Under the pieces are notes generated by a model. The model did not search any database and was not told where the DNA came from. It worked only from the letters and a program-made list of their open reading frames with translations. A stretch of 64,000 nucleotides of DNA from Variovorax boronicumulans (GTDB lineage: Bacteria > Pseudomonadota > Gammaproteobacteria > Burkholderiales > Burkholderiaceae_C). This document shows positions 1 to 8,400 of the stretch, one piece after another. The stretch is taken from the NCBI RefSeq assembly GCF_019352895.1, contig NZ_JAAAFX010000009.1, forward strand, positions 1,272,672 to 1,336,671, written 5' to 3'. How positions within the stretch are numbered: the first letter of the stretch is position 1; the number at the start of each line of letters is the position of its first letter. The position numbers and the translations under genes are program-made.

Positions 1-1002
1 GGCTTCGGGCCGGTGGTCGGCCCGCGGCACCGGCACCTGCACCGCCCGCGGACCGAGCCGGGCGCTGAGCCGCTCGACCATCTCGTGCAGCCTGTCGCCC
101 TTGCGGTTGTCCTCGGGCAGGAAGCTGGTGCTGGCGCCGGCCCAGGGCTGGGTGTCGAGCGAGCGCAGGCGCAGCCAGCTCGCGGGCGCGGCCAGTTGGG
201 TGAGCGCCAGCCGTTCGCTCATCAGGCGGCGCAGATGCGCCAGGTCCTGGGTGGGCTCGGCGGTGCGCACGGTGATGGACTGGTACGGCGGCAGGTCGAC
301 GCCGTCGTAGCGCTTGAGGTCCAGCGTCCATTCGAGTTCGAGCGCCAGGGCGCCGCGCTGGCGCGCACGCAACCAGACCTGCAAGGCGGCCAGCAGCCGG
401 TTGGCCGACCACATGAGTTCATTGGCGTTCTCGGCCAGCGCGGGCAGCTCCAGTTTCTGCTCGAACACGTCGGGCAGCGTGAGCCAGGTGTGGCGTTCGG
501 GATGCTGGCCCCAGGCCATGTCCAGCGCCTCGCGCAGTGCCGCGCCGAAGCGCCGCGACAGCCCGCCGCGCGGCAGTGCCGCCACGTCGCCCCAGGTGCG
601 GCAACCCAGGCGCGCCAGCACGTCGAGATGGGGGCGTGCGAGCGTGAGCGTGTGCAGCGGCAAGGCGGCCGGAATGTCGGCCGGCGGCCGTTGGCCCAGC
701 GCGAACAGCCGCAGCCGGGCCAGCGCGACCAGCGCGGTGGCGCCCTGCACCTTCTGCAGGCGGCTGTCGGGCACGGGGTTCCAGCTGCTCATCAAACGCA
801 TGAGCTGCTGCTGCCCGCCCCAGAGCCGCTCGCAGGCCGAGACCTCGAGCATCAGCGCCTCGTCGAGCCAGGCCACGCGCGGCGTGAACTGCAGCGCCCA
901 CCATCCCAGGGTTTCGAGGGTCATCGGCAAGGCGGCCGGCACCGGGCCGGTGGCCGCCGCCTCGGGCGCCTCAGCCCACCAGCGCAAGGCGATCCACTGC
1001 AT
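1..1002 (-). CDS. imuB: ImuB, Y-family DNA polymerase-like protein (C-terminus beyond left edge)
   Basis: This is the accessory subunit of the ImuA-ImuB-DnaE2 mutasome, which links the error-prone polymerase DnaE2 to the beta clamp during translesion synthesis. The first 334 residues are visible and the frame stays open to the window edge; family members are usually nearly 500 residues long. The N-terminus (MQWIALRWW) lacks the metal-binding Asp found at this place in active Y-family polymerases. A segment reading WLDEALMLEVSACERLWGG sits where DinB has its SIDEA motif. The start codon lies inside the end of imuA, a 32-base overlap that suggests translational coupling. A dnaE2 gene probably follows off the left edge (inference). 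Confidence 0.88.
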   Translation of the reverse strand, partial: MQWIALRWWAEAPEAAATGPVPAALPMTLETLGWWALQFTPRVAWLDEALMLEVSACERLWGGQQQLMRLMSSWNPVPDSRLQKVQGATALVALARLRLFALGQRPPADIPAALPLHTLTLARPHLDVLARLGCRTWGDVAALPRGGLSRRFGAALREALDMAWGQHPERHTWLTLPDVFEQKLELPALAENANELMWSANRLLAALQVWLRARQRGALALELEWTLDLKRYDGVDLPPYQSITVRTAEPTQDLAHLRRLMSERLALTQLAAPASWLRLRSLDTQPWAGASTSFLPEDNRKGDRLHEMVERLSARLGPRAVQVPVPRADHRPEA

Positions 1003-1777
1003 GGGAGCCCTCCTCTCTGCGGCGGCGCAGGTCGAGGCGGACCACGGTCGCGCCCTTGGCTGCGGGGATGTCCACCTCCACCTTCGCCCTGTCCGCCCCC
1101 TGGCGGCGCCGCAGGCTGGCGGCCAGCAGCGCCGCCAGGCGCGCGTTGCGGGCCGGCAGGCTCAAGGGCTGCGCGAGCGGCGGGCCGCGACGCTTGAGCA
1201 GGTGCACCTCCATGCGCCCGTCTTCGGCCGACCCCAGCTGCAGCCGCAGCCGCGCCGGCGAGGCCGACTGCGCCACGGCCTCGGGCCGCATCACGAACAG
1301 CAGGCCTTCGTGCTGGGCGGCCGCGAGCTGCAGCCGCCGCAGTTCGCTGGCCCGCGCCTGCGGCAGCCAGGCCAGCACGGCGGCCACGTCGGCACAGCGC
1401 AAGGCCTGCTCGCAGGCCCAGGTGCACTCGGCCGAGCTCTGGCCCCGGACCCACATCAGCGCCGCGCTGGGCAGGCCGCCCGCGGCCAGCGCCGGCCCGA
1501 AGGGCTCGTAAGGTGCGCCGATCAGCATCACCGGACCGCCGCGCTCGGCCACCGCGCGCGCCAGCGCGGGCAGCAGCAGCGCCCACACATGCGCCTCGGG
1601 CCGGGCCTGCAACAGCTCGGTCATCGCGCCCACCGGCCAGCCGCCCCCGGGCAGCTCGGCATCGAGCACGGCATGGCCGGTGCCCAGCACCGGCAGGTCG
1701 GCCACGCCCAGCTCGTCGCCGCGCCAGACGTTGTGGCGGGCAGAGACAAAGGACGAGGAGATGGAAGGCAGGCCCAT
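971..1777 (-). CDS. imuA: Translesion synthesis-associated protein ImuA
   Basis: A 268-residue RecA/SulA-like protein of the ImuA family, which acts with ImuB and DnaE2 in SOS mutagenesis. The N-terminus contains WRGDELG, typical of this family, followed by the LPGGGWPVGAMTELLQ segment that corresponds to the degenerate P-loop region. The C-terminus is basic and rich in Arg. The ATG at 1777 lies only 18 bases from a perfect LexA box, so the gene is expected to be repressed by LexA and induced by DNA damage. It is the first gene of the cassette and overlaps imuB. Confidence 0.88.
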   Translation of the reverse strand: MGLPSISSSFVSARHNVWRGDELGVADLPVLGTGHAVLDAELPGGGWPVGAMTELLQARPEAHVWALLLPALARAVAERGGPVMLIGAPYEPFGPALAAGGLPSAALMWVRGQSSAECTWACEQALRCADVAAVLAWLPQARASELRRLQLAAAQHEGLLFVMRPEAVAQSASPARLRLQLGSAEDGRMEVHLLKRRGPPLAQPLSLPARNARLAALLAASLRRRQGADRAKVEVDIPAAKGATVVRLDLRRRREEGSHAVDRLALVG

Positions 1778-1794
1778 GGTGGATCGACAGTTAA

Positions 1795-1810
1795 CTGTAT
1801 TTTTATACAG
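1795..1810. promoter_or_regulatory. LexA (SOS) box upstream of imuA
   Basis: The 16-base sequence CTGTATTTTTATACAG is CTGT-N8-ACAG with an all A/T core, matching the proteobacterial LexA consensus exactly. It lies directly upstream of imuA, where it would cover the promoter. The MBL gene at 1983 is 172 bases away on the other side and is less likely to be controlled by it. Confidence 0.92.
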
Positions 1811-1982
1811 TATTCAGACTGTTGCCATGTTTTGTGGCTATCGGAATCCCGGGGCGGGTTGAGTGCAGCGGATTGACCTTTCGCCCCGGGCTTCGCCAGG
1901 TCAACACACGGGCGCTAAGCTCGCGCCCGTGGCCTGACCCGGTGCCCTCTTTCCTCTCTTCTGCGCATCGCGCGCCCCTTCC

Positions 1983-3080
1983 ATGTCTCTCCTGCCACGG
2001 CGCCTGGCCGCCTCCTTCTTCACCGCCCTGTTCAGCCTGCTGGCCGCCGGCTGCGCCACCGGCGACGAGTGCGATCCGCGCTACGCCGCATCGCCCCAGA
2101 TCGGCGGCGAATGCCGCTTCCGCAACATGCCCAACCCGCAGGCGCTGCCCTCGGAAAGCGGCTGGAAGATCTGGTCGCGTTTCCTCACCGGATCCAAGCA
2201 AGGCACGGTGCCGGTCGACCCGATCCCGGTGCGCCGGCTCGACCGCGCCGCGCTCGATACGCTCGACCCCGCAGCCAACCACGTGGTGCGGCTGGGCCAT
2301 TCCTCGCACCTGCTCAAGCTGCACGGCAAGTACTGGCTGATCGATCCGGTGTTCAGCGAGCGCGCCTCGCCGGTCCAGTGGTTCGGGCCCAAGCGCTTCC
2401 ACGCGCCGCCGATCACGCTGGCCGAGCTGCCGCCGATCGAGGGATTGATCCTCTCGCACGACCACTACGACCACCTCGACCTGGGCGCCATCGATGCGCT
2501 GCGCGCGCGCGTGCAGCGCTACTTCGTGCCGCTGGGCGTGGGCGCGCGGCTGCGCGATGCGGGCGTGGCGCCCGAGCGCATCGAGGAGTTCGACTGGTGG
2601 CAGGCCAGCCGCCATGGCGCGGTGCAGCTCACCGCCACGCCCTCGCAGCATTTCTCAGGGCGCACGCTCCGAGACCGCGACAGCACGCTGTGGGCCTCAT
2701 GGGTGATCGAGAGCGGCGGCGAGCGCATCTTCTACAGCGGCGACTCGGGCTACTTCCCGGGCTTCGCGCAGATCGGCGAACGCTTCGGCGGCTTCGACCT
2801 CGCGCTGATGGAGAACGGCGCCTACGACAGCTACTGGCCTGCGGTGCACATGACGCCCGAGCAGACGGTCCAGGCCTTCCGCGACCTGCGCGGCAAGCTG
2901 CTCTACCTGGTGCACAACAGCACCTTCGACCTGGCCTTCCACACCTGGCGCGACCCGCTCGACCGCGCGGCCGCCCTCGCGCAGGACCAGGCCATTGCGC
3001 TGGCCACGCCGGAGATCGGCGAGGTGCTGACGCTGGGGCAGCCGCGCACCAACGTGCGGTGGTGGAAGGACCTGCGCTGA
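1983..3080 (+). CDS. MBL-fold metallohydrolase lipoprotein (NAPE-PLD/UlaG-like)
   Basis: A 365-residue protein with a lipoprotein signal: the basic start MSLLPRRLA, a hydrophobic stretch, then lipobox LAAGC, giving Cys at about residue 24. The metallo-beta-lactamase fold is shown by LSHDHYDHLDL (HxHxDH), the later SGDSGYF and the C-terminal region containing H-N-S-T. The segment VRLGHSSHLLKLHGKYWLIDPVFSERASP is typical of the N-acyl-phosphatidylethanolamine phospholipase D / UlaG branch; the substrate cannot be named from sequence. It is probably anchored in the envelope. It stands alone, divergent from imuA and convergent with the opgC-like gene. Confidence 0.85.
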   Translation: MSLLPRRLAASFFTALFSLLAAGCATGDECDPRYAASPQIGGECRFRNMPNPQALPSESGWKIWSRFLTGSKQGTVPVDPIPVRRLDRAALDTLDPAANHVVRLGHSSHLLKLHGKYWLIDPVFSERASPVQWFGPKRFHAPPITLAELPPIEGLILSHDHYDHLDLGAIDALRARVQRYFVPLGVGARLRDAGVAPERIEEFDWWQASRHGAVQLTATPSQHFSGRTLRDRDSTLWASWVIESGGERIFYSGDSGYFPGFAQIGERFGGFDLALMENGAYDSYWPAVHMTPEQTVQAFRDLRGKLLYLVHNSTFDLAFHTWRDPLDRAAALAQDQAIALATPEIGEVLTLGQPRTNVRWWKDLR

Positions 3081-3087
3081 GCCCTGT

Positions 3088-4278
3088 TCAGCCGGCGTCC
3101 GCCACCGGTTGCCCGTGAGGGGCTGGCGGCCGCGCCTTCTTCCCGCCATCGCCGCCGCCTTCCCAGCGCAGCACCGCCCGCGCCACCGCATACAGGCCGA
3201 CGAACACGCCGCCCAGCACCCAGAGGTCGGCGCCATAGGGCAAGGCCGCATAGCCGCCTCCGGTGAGCGACACCACCACGAACACCGCCACCAGGTGGGC
3301 GCAGAACACCGGCAGCGAGGCCGATCCCATGTCCTCCAGCCAGCGCGGACGCGGCAGCCGGTGCAGCAGCGGCGGTCCGAAGCGGATGGCCACGATGCAC
3401 AGCGCCGCCAGGTTCAGCAGCCGCAGCGGCCCGAGGTGCCACTTGTCGAACAGCAGGTTCAGCCCGGCGTCGTCGCCGAAGGGCGCCTGCCCGGTCGGGC
3501 CGAAATGCCGCCACGCGAAGCAGCCGCCGGCCACCGCCACCGCCAGCCCCAGCAGCCACTTGGGGAACACGAAGGGCTGCGCATCCGGCGCATTGCGGCT
3601 CGCACCCAGCCACATGCCGACGAACCAGAGGAACTGCCAGGCGAAGGTGTCGAAGGAACCGGTCTCGCCGTAGGGCACGGGAAGGTGAAGCACGCCGCGG
3701 GTCACGCCGTAGAGCCATTCGGTGGTGCCGAACTGCGAGGCCGCCCACCAGGTCGCGCTCAACGCCATCGGCCACTGCCAGCCATGGCGCATCGCGAAGG
3801 CGATCACCCAGGGGCTGGCCAGCATGAACAGGATGTACATCGGCAGGATGTCGAGCAGCGCCGGCTGGTAGACCAGCAGCAGCGAGAAGGTCAGCGCGTC
3901 GTGCGGGTGGGCCAGGTAGTACTTCACCATCTCCTTGACCGCCGGCTGGTCGAGCTGCAGCCCGACGCCGGTGATCACGGTGAAGAGAAACAGCAGCAGC
4001 GCGGCCTGGATGAAGTAGATCTTGAGCGCGCGGCGCCAAAAGGCCCGGCGCATCACGGCCACGCCCTGCGTGTAGCCGATGCGGCTGTAGACCAGCCCCG
4101 AGACGAAGGCCGACAGCAGCACGAAGCCTTCGGCCGCCGACACGAAACCGAAGGGCTGGCCCACCGGATCGGTCAGGCGCGAGGGCACGTGCGTGATGGT
4201 CATCAGCACCAGCATCAGGCCGCGCGCGGCGTCGAGTTCCCAGAGTCTTTTCATTGCTTCAGGCGCGATCGCTTCCAT
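3088..4278 (-). CDS. opgC: OpgC domain-containing membrane protein
   Basis: A polytopic protein of 396 residues with about ten hydrophobic segments, related to OpgC, which transfers succinyl groups to periplasmic glucans, and to the wider acyltransferase-3 superfamily. The N-terminal MKRLWELDAARGLMLVLM block followed by the ITHVPS segment is the family hallmark, including the conserved His. An internal ATG at 4254 begins exactly at MKRLWELD and may be the true start. No opgG or opgH lies nearby, so a glucan substrate is inferred from family only. The C-terminus is a short charged tail. Confidence 0.78.
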   Translation of the reverse strand: MEAIAPEAMKRLWELDAARGLMLVLMTITHVPSRLTDPVGQPFGFVSAAEGFVLLSAFVSGLVYSRIGYTQGVAVMRRAFWRRALKIYFIQAALLLFLFTVITGVGLQLDQPAVKEMVKYYLAHPHDALTFSLLLVYQPALLDILPMYILFMLASPWVIAFAMRHGWQWPMALSATWWAASQFGTTEWLYGVTRGVLHLPVPYGETGSFDTFAWQFLWFVGMWLGASRNAPDAQPFVFPKWLLGLAVAVAGGCFAWRHFGPTGQAPFGDDAGLNLLFDKWHLGPLRLLNLAALCIVAIRFGPPLLHRLPRPRWLEDMGSASLPVFCAHLVAVFVVVSLTGGGYAALPYGADLWVLGGVFVGLYAVARAVLRWEGGGDGGKKARPPAPHGQPVADAG

Positions 4279-4384
4279 GCAGTGAAGGCCAGGCCTTCGA
4301 GCCGTCGATGAGATGAAGGATCCGCCACCGCCCGGCGAACCGGGGTCGGTCAGGACGCGCGATGCGCGTCAGAACACGCGAAGG

Positions 4385-4404
4385 AAGGACCGCAACCGGT
4401 CCGC
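4385..4404 (-). terminator. Possible weak terminator after the 105-residue protein gene
   Basis: GGACCG and CGGTCC (4387-4392 and 4397-4402) form a 6-bp stem with a four-base loop. On the minus strand it is followed by TTCCTT, a poor U-tract. It lies just past the end of the gene that stops at 4415. The rest of the 136-base gap between this gene and opgC shows nothing recognisable. Confidence 0.3.
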
Positions 4405-4414
4405 CCTCCTGTTC

Positions 4415-4732
4415 TCAGCCTTCGTCGGGTCGCATGGGAATGTCGCCCATGGCCTCGTCGTTGCGCACGTCGCGCGCGGCCTTCATCAGGCCGATCGACA
4501 GGCCATCGCCCTGGCCTGCGAAGCCCTTGGCAATGCCTTCCAGCGCCTTGGACAAGGGCGCATCGCCGTCGTCCTGCGCGTCCATGCTGATGCTCAGGAT
4601 GCGCGCGGCCATCTGTCGGTAGGTGACCACGCCCGACTTCTCGAGAACGGCCACCAGATCCAGGTACAGCGCCAGGTTCAGGTCGAACGCCAGCTTGGCC
4701 GTGACATCGAGGTTGTCGTCGTTCTTGTCCAT
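4415..4732 (-). CDS. Hypothetical acidic protein, 105 residues
   Basis: I do not recognise this family. It is a small soluble protein with an Asp-rich N-terminus (MDKNDDNLD), a predicted helical middle (FDLNLALYLDLVAVLEKSG) and no signal peptide or membrane segment. A good ribosome binding site, GAAGGAG, lies about ten bases before the ATG, which supports the start and that the gene is real. It lies between the opgC-like gene and a small membrane protein gene, all on the minus strand, but the gaps exceed 100 bases, so an operon is not evident. Confidence 0.6.
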   Translation of the reverse strand: MDKNDDNLDVTAKLAFDLNLALYLDLVAVLEKSGVVTYRQMAARILSISMDAQDDGDAPLSKALEGIAKGFAGQGDGLSIGLMKAARDVRNDEAMGDIPMRPDEG

Positions 4733-4847
4733 GTGTGTGTGCTCCTTCGTCCTGCACCCATTATTGCCATGGGCTTTGACCGGCGGACGTCAGAAAGATG
4801 CCACACCTGCGACCCATTTCATGACGCACACCGGCGCAGCGAACATG

Positions 4848-5042
4848 TCAGCGGCGCTGGCTGCGCTCGCGCGCGCGCCGCACCTGGCGCGACTGCGTGG
4901 CCTCGAGCGCGGCACGTTCGCGCGCCTGCTTCTTCGCCACGCGGCCCTTGCGCCAATGTCGCCCCAGGAAATAACTGCCGAGGCCGGTGGCCACGGCCAC
5001 CACCATGCCCAGCGCGCTGAGATCGATGCCACCCATGGTCAT
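4848..5042 (-). CDS. Small single-pass membrane protein downstream of parC
   Basis: A 64-residue protein with one hydrophobic segment (residues about 6-25) followed by a strongly basic tail rich in Arg and Lys. It has a topology like small inner-membrane proteins with a cytoplasmic basic tail. Its start codon overlaps the parC stop as ATGA (5039-5042), so it is likely translated by coupling with parC. A second ATG six bases downstream (5036) is an alternative start. No family is recognised and the function is unknown. Confidence 0.6.
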   Translation of the reverse strand: MTMGGIDLSALGMVVAVATGLGSYFLGRHWRKGRVAKKQARERAALEATQSRQVRRARERSQRR

Positions 5043-7426
5043 TGCACCCGCACGATGGACATCGGCTTGAAGCCCAGGTCGGCCGCCTTGCCCTTGCGGC
5101 CGCGCCCGGCCTTGGCGTTGTTGAGCGAACGGATCTCCAGCGTCTCGTCGCGCTCCTTGCCGCCGCGCCCCAGGCCCTCGATCTTCACGCTGCGCGTGTA
5201 GGCCGCGGCACCGGCCAGCGTATCCTTGGCTTCGAGGTCGATCAGCGTGAGCCCGCGGCCGCCCTTGGGCAGCGCCTTGAGTTCGGTGATCTCGAAGGTC
5301 AGGATGCGTCCGCCGGTCGACGCGCAGGCCACGTGCGTGGCGGTCGGCTGCGGTTCGGCGCCGCTGGCACCGCCCACCAGCGAGGGCCGGCAGAGCTGCT
5401 CGCCCTCGCCCACGTCGATGAAGGCCTTGCCGCCGCGCTGGCGCGACACCATGTTCTCGACCGCGGCGATGAAGCCGTAGCCGCCGGTGTTCGACAGCAG
5501 CAGCTGCGCGCCCACGGGGCCGGCGAAGTAATGCGCGACGTGCGTGCCGCTGTCGAGCTCGATCAGCGTGGTCACGGGTTGCCCGTCACCGCGGCCGCCG
5601 GGCAGCGAGGCCACGGGCACGGTGTAGACGCGCACACCCTTGTCCTTGGCGGTGCCGAAGACCAGCAGCGTGTCGACCGAGCGGCACTCGAAGGCGCCAT
5701 AGAGCGTGTCGCCCGACTTGAAGCTGTACTCGACCGGCGCGCCGCCCGCCGCGGCCTTCTCGCTGGCCCAGCCCTTCTGCGTGCGGACCCAGCCCTTCTG
5801 CGAGACGATCACCGTGACCGGCTCGTCGACCACCTTGACCTCGGCCACGGCGCGCTTCTCGGCCTGGATCAGCGTGCGGCGTGCGTCCTCGAAGCTCTTG
5901 GCGTCGGCCTCGATCTCCTTGATCAGCAGGCGGCGCAACGCCGTCGAGCTGCCGAGGATGTCCTCGAGCTTCTTCTGGTCTTCGCGCAGCCCCTTGAGTT
6001 CCTGCTCGATCTTGATGGCTTCGAGCCGCGCGAGCTGGCGCAGCCGGATCTCGAGGATGTCCTCAGCCTGCCGATCGCTGAGGTTGAAGCGCGCGATCAG
6101 CGCGGCCTTCGGGTCCTCGGCCGCGCGGATGATCGCGATCACCTCGTCGATGTTGAGCAGCACCAGCTGCCGGCCCTCGAGGATGTGGATGCGATCGAGC
6201 ACCTTGCCCAGGCGGTGCTTCGAGCGCTTCTCGACCGTGATCTCGCGGAAGGCGATCCACTCGTTAAGCATCTGCCGCAGCGACTTCTGCACCGGCTTGC
6301 CGTCGATGCCGACCATCGTGAGGTTGATCGACGACGAGCTTTCCAGCGAGGTCTGCGACAGCAGCGTGGTGATGAACTCTTCCTGGCTGATGCGCGAGGT
6401 CTTGGGCTCGAACACCAGCCGCACGGCCGCGTCCTTGCTCGACTCGTCGCGCACCACGTCGAGCACCGACAGCAGCGCCGCCTTGAGGTTGCTCTGGTCG
6501 GTGGTGAGCGCCTTCTTGCCGGCCTTGACCTTGGGGTTGGTGATCTCCTCAATCTCTTCCAGCACCTTCTGCGTGCTCACGCCCGGCGGCAGTTCGTTGA
6601 CCACCAGCTGCCACTGGCCGCGCGCCAGGTCCTCGATCTTCCAGCGTGCACGCACCTTGAGCGAGCCGCGGCCGGTGCGGTAGGCCTCGGCGATGTCGTT
6701 GGCGCTGCTGATGATCTGCGCGCCGCCGGGATAGTCCGGGCCGGGCACGATCTGCAGCAGTTCCTCGTCGCTGAGCGTGCCGTTCGACTTGATCAGCGCG
6801 ACGCAGGCGTCGGCGATCTCGCGCAGGTTGTGGCTCGGGATCTCGGTGGCCAGGCCGACCGCGATGCCGCTCGCGCCGTTGAGCAGCACGAAGGGCAGCC
6901 GCGCGGGCAGCAGGCGCGGCTCCTCGGTGCTGCCGTCGTAGTTGGGGATGAAGTCGACCGTGCCTTCGTCGATCTCGTCGAGCAGCAGGCTGGTGATGCG
7001 CGCCAGCCGCGCCTCGGTGTAGCGCATGGCAGCGGCGCCGTCGCCGTCGCGGCTGCCGAAGTTGCCCTGGCCGTCGACCAGCGGATAGCGCTGCGAGAAG
7101 TCCTGCGCCATGCGCACCAGCGCGTCGTAGGCGGCCTGGTCGCTGTGCGGATGGAAGCGGCCCAGCACGTCGCCCACCACGCGGGCGCTCTTGACCGGCT
7201 TGGCACCCACCGTGCCGTTGCTGCCGCCGAAGCCCAGGCCCATGCGCGACATCGAGTACAGGATGCGGCGCTGCACCGGCTTCTGGCCGTCGCTCACGTC
7301 GGGCAGCGCGCGGCCCTTGACCACCGACAGCGCGTACTCGAGGTAGGCGGTCTGCGCGTAGTCGGCCAGTGTCAGCTTGCTGGGATCTTCGGGGCTCTGG
7401 AGGTCGAGCGTCGGTTGTTCGTCCAT
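5039..7426 (-). CDS. parC: DNA topoisomerase IV subunit A
   Basis: The DNA breakage-reunion subunit of topoisomerase IV, which decatenates daughter chromosomes together with ParE. The 795-residue length fits the family. The winged-helix domain carries the catalytic Tyr in AAMRYTEARL (about residue 136), and the conserved GNFGSRDGDG follows PLVDGQ. The C-terminal half holds the coiled coil with EDILEIRLRQLARLE and beta-pinwheel repeats. The quinolone-resistance region reads HPHSDQAAYD, placing Gln where E. coli ParC has Ser80 and Asp at Glu84. It follows the lytic transglycosylase gene by 31 bases. Confidence 0.96.
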   Translation of the reverse strand: MDEQPTLDLQSPEDPSKLTLADYAQTAYLEYALSVVKGRALPDVSDGQKPVQRRILYSMSRMGLGFGGSNGTVGAKPVKSARVVGDVLGRFHPHSDQAAYDALVRMAQDFSQRYPLVDGQGNFGSRDGDGAAAMRYTEARLARITSLLLDEIDEGTVDFIPNYDGSTEEPRLLPARLPFVLLNGASGIAVGLATEIPSHNLREIADACVALIKSNGTLSDEELLQIVPGPDYPGGAQIISSANDIAEAYRTGRGSLKVRARWKIEDLARGQWQLVVNELPPGVSTQKVLEEIEEITNPKVKAGKKALTTDQSNLKAALLSVLDVVRDESSKDAAVRLVFEPKTSRISQEEFITTLLSQTSLESSSSINLTMVGIDGKPVQKSLRQMLNEWIAFREITVEKRSKHRLGKVLDRIHILEGRQLVLLNIDEVIAIIRAAEDPKAALIARFNLSDRQAEDILEIRLRQLARLEAIKIEQELKGLREDQKKLEDILGSSTALRRLLIKEIEADAKSFEDARRTLIQAEKRAVAEVKVVDEPVTVIVSQKGWVRTQKGWASEKAAAGGAPVEYSFKSGDTLYGAFECRSVDTLLVFGTAKDKGVRVYTVPVASLPGGRGDGQPVTTLIELDSGTHVAHYFAGPVGAQLLLSNTGGYGFIAAVENMVSRQRGGKAFIDVGEGEQLCRPSLVGGASGAEPQPTATHVACASTGGRILTFEITELKALPKGGRGLTLIDLEAKDTLAGAAAYTRSVKIEGLGRGGKERDETLEIRSLNNAKAGRGRKGKAADLGFKPMSIVRVQ

Positions 7427-7457
7427 GTCTTTCTTGCTTCTCGGTGACTCTGTCTGT

Positions 7458-8342
7458 TTATTCGGTGGCGGCCGGCGCGGATTCGGAGGCGGCCTCGGGC
7501 ACGGCCGGCAGCGCCGGCATGCGCCAGGGCTGCGCGGACGGCAGGTTGCCGCGGCCCGCGGCCCCGCCTTCGGGCACGATCATCTCCATGCGCACGCGCC
7601 CGGGCGCCTGGCCGCCGCGACCCGTGCCCCTCTCGGGCTTGAGATAGGCGTAGAGCTGCAGCACGGTGCGCACGTAGTCCTGCGTCTCGCGGTAGTTCGG
7701 TATCTTGTTGCCGGCGCGCTGGACCGCGCCCTCGCCCGCGTTGTAGGCGGCCAGCGCAAGTTCGATCTGGCCCTGGAACAGGGCGATCAGGTCGCGCAGG
7801 TAGCGCGAGCCGGCCGCGATGTTGGTGCGCGGGTCGAACAGCTTCTTCTCGAGCGAGGCGCGCCGGTCGCCGCGCACGCCGTAGCGCTGGGCGGTGCCGG
7901 GCATCAGCTGCATCAGGCCCATCGCGCCCTTGGGCGACACCGCCTGCGCGTCGAAGCCCGACTCGGTGGCGACCAGCGCCTGCAACAGTTCGTAATCGAT
8001 GGCGTGCGCCGAGGCGGCTTCGTGCAGCGCGGCCTTGGCCGCCTGGTGGCTGGGCGAGGCCTCGAACAGCGCCAGCAGGGTCTGCGCGGCCGGCGGCACC
8101 GCGCCGCCGCGCACGTCCTTGGGCGCACGCGCGATGCCCAGCGGCGCGATGCCCTGGGCCGTGTCGAAGTCCTGGCCGCCCTTGAAGAAGACCTGGTAGC
8201 GCGCGTCGAGCTTCTCGGACGCGAAATGCGCCACGCCGCGCTCGTCCACATAGCCGTAGATGTCGGCGGCATGCACCAGCGGCTGCGCGGCGAGCAGCAC
8301 GAGGCCCGCCAGCAGGGCTCGGGCACGCGTCGCAGGCTTCAT
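7458..8342 (-). CDS. Periplasmic lytic transglycosylase (DUF4124 plus SLT domain)
   Basis: Starts at MKPATRARALLAGLVLLAAQ, a Sec signal peptide with cleavage likely after HAA. The next segment, IYGYVDERGVAHFA, is a DUF4124 motif. The catalytic SLT (goose-lysozyme-like) domain follows: ATESGFDAQAVSPKGAMGLMQLMPGTA contains the catalytic Glu (ESGF) and GLMQLMP, and LALAAYNAGEGAVQ the substrate-binding part. It cleaves glycan strands of peptidoglycan. An ATG at 8408 would overlap the parE stop but adds 22 residues before the signal peptide, so 8342 is preferred. It sits between parE and parC on the same strand. Confidence 0.88.
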   Translation of the reverse strand: MKPATRARALLAGLVLLAAQPLVHAADIYGYVDERGVAHFASEKLDARYQVFFKGGQDFDTAQGIAPLGIARAPKDVRGGAVPPAAQTLLALFEASPSHQAAKAALHEAASAHAIDYELLQALVATESGFDAQAVSPKGAMGLMQLMPGTAQRYGVRGDRRASLEKKLFDPRTNIAAGSRYLRDLIALFQGQIELALAAYNAGEGAVQRAGNKIPNYRETQDYVRTVLQLYAYLKPERGTGRGGQAPGRVRMEMIVPEGGAAGRGNLPSAQPWRMPALPAVPEAASESAPAATE

Positions 8343-8400
8343 CACGGCGTTCAATCGATGGGTTCCAATCGTGAGGCGCAGGGGATGCGGGAGCGCAGGC

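Noticed and set aside
5042..7447. An open frame of about 800 codons on the plus strand opposite parC
   Set aside because: ParC is certain on the other strand. In GC-rich DNA the antisense frame stays open because of codon bias; the product is low-complexity Arg/Ala/His/Leu sequence without any family motif.
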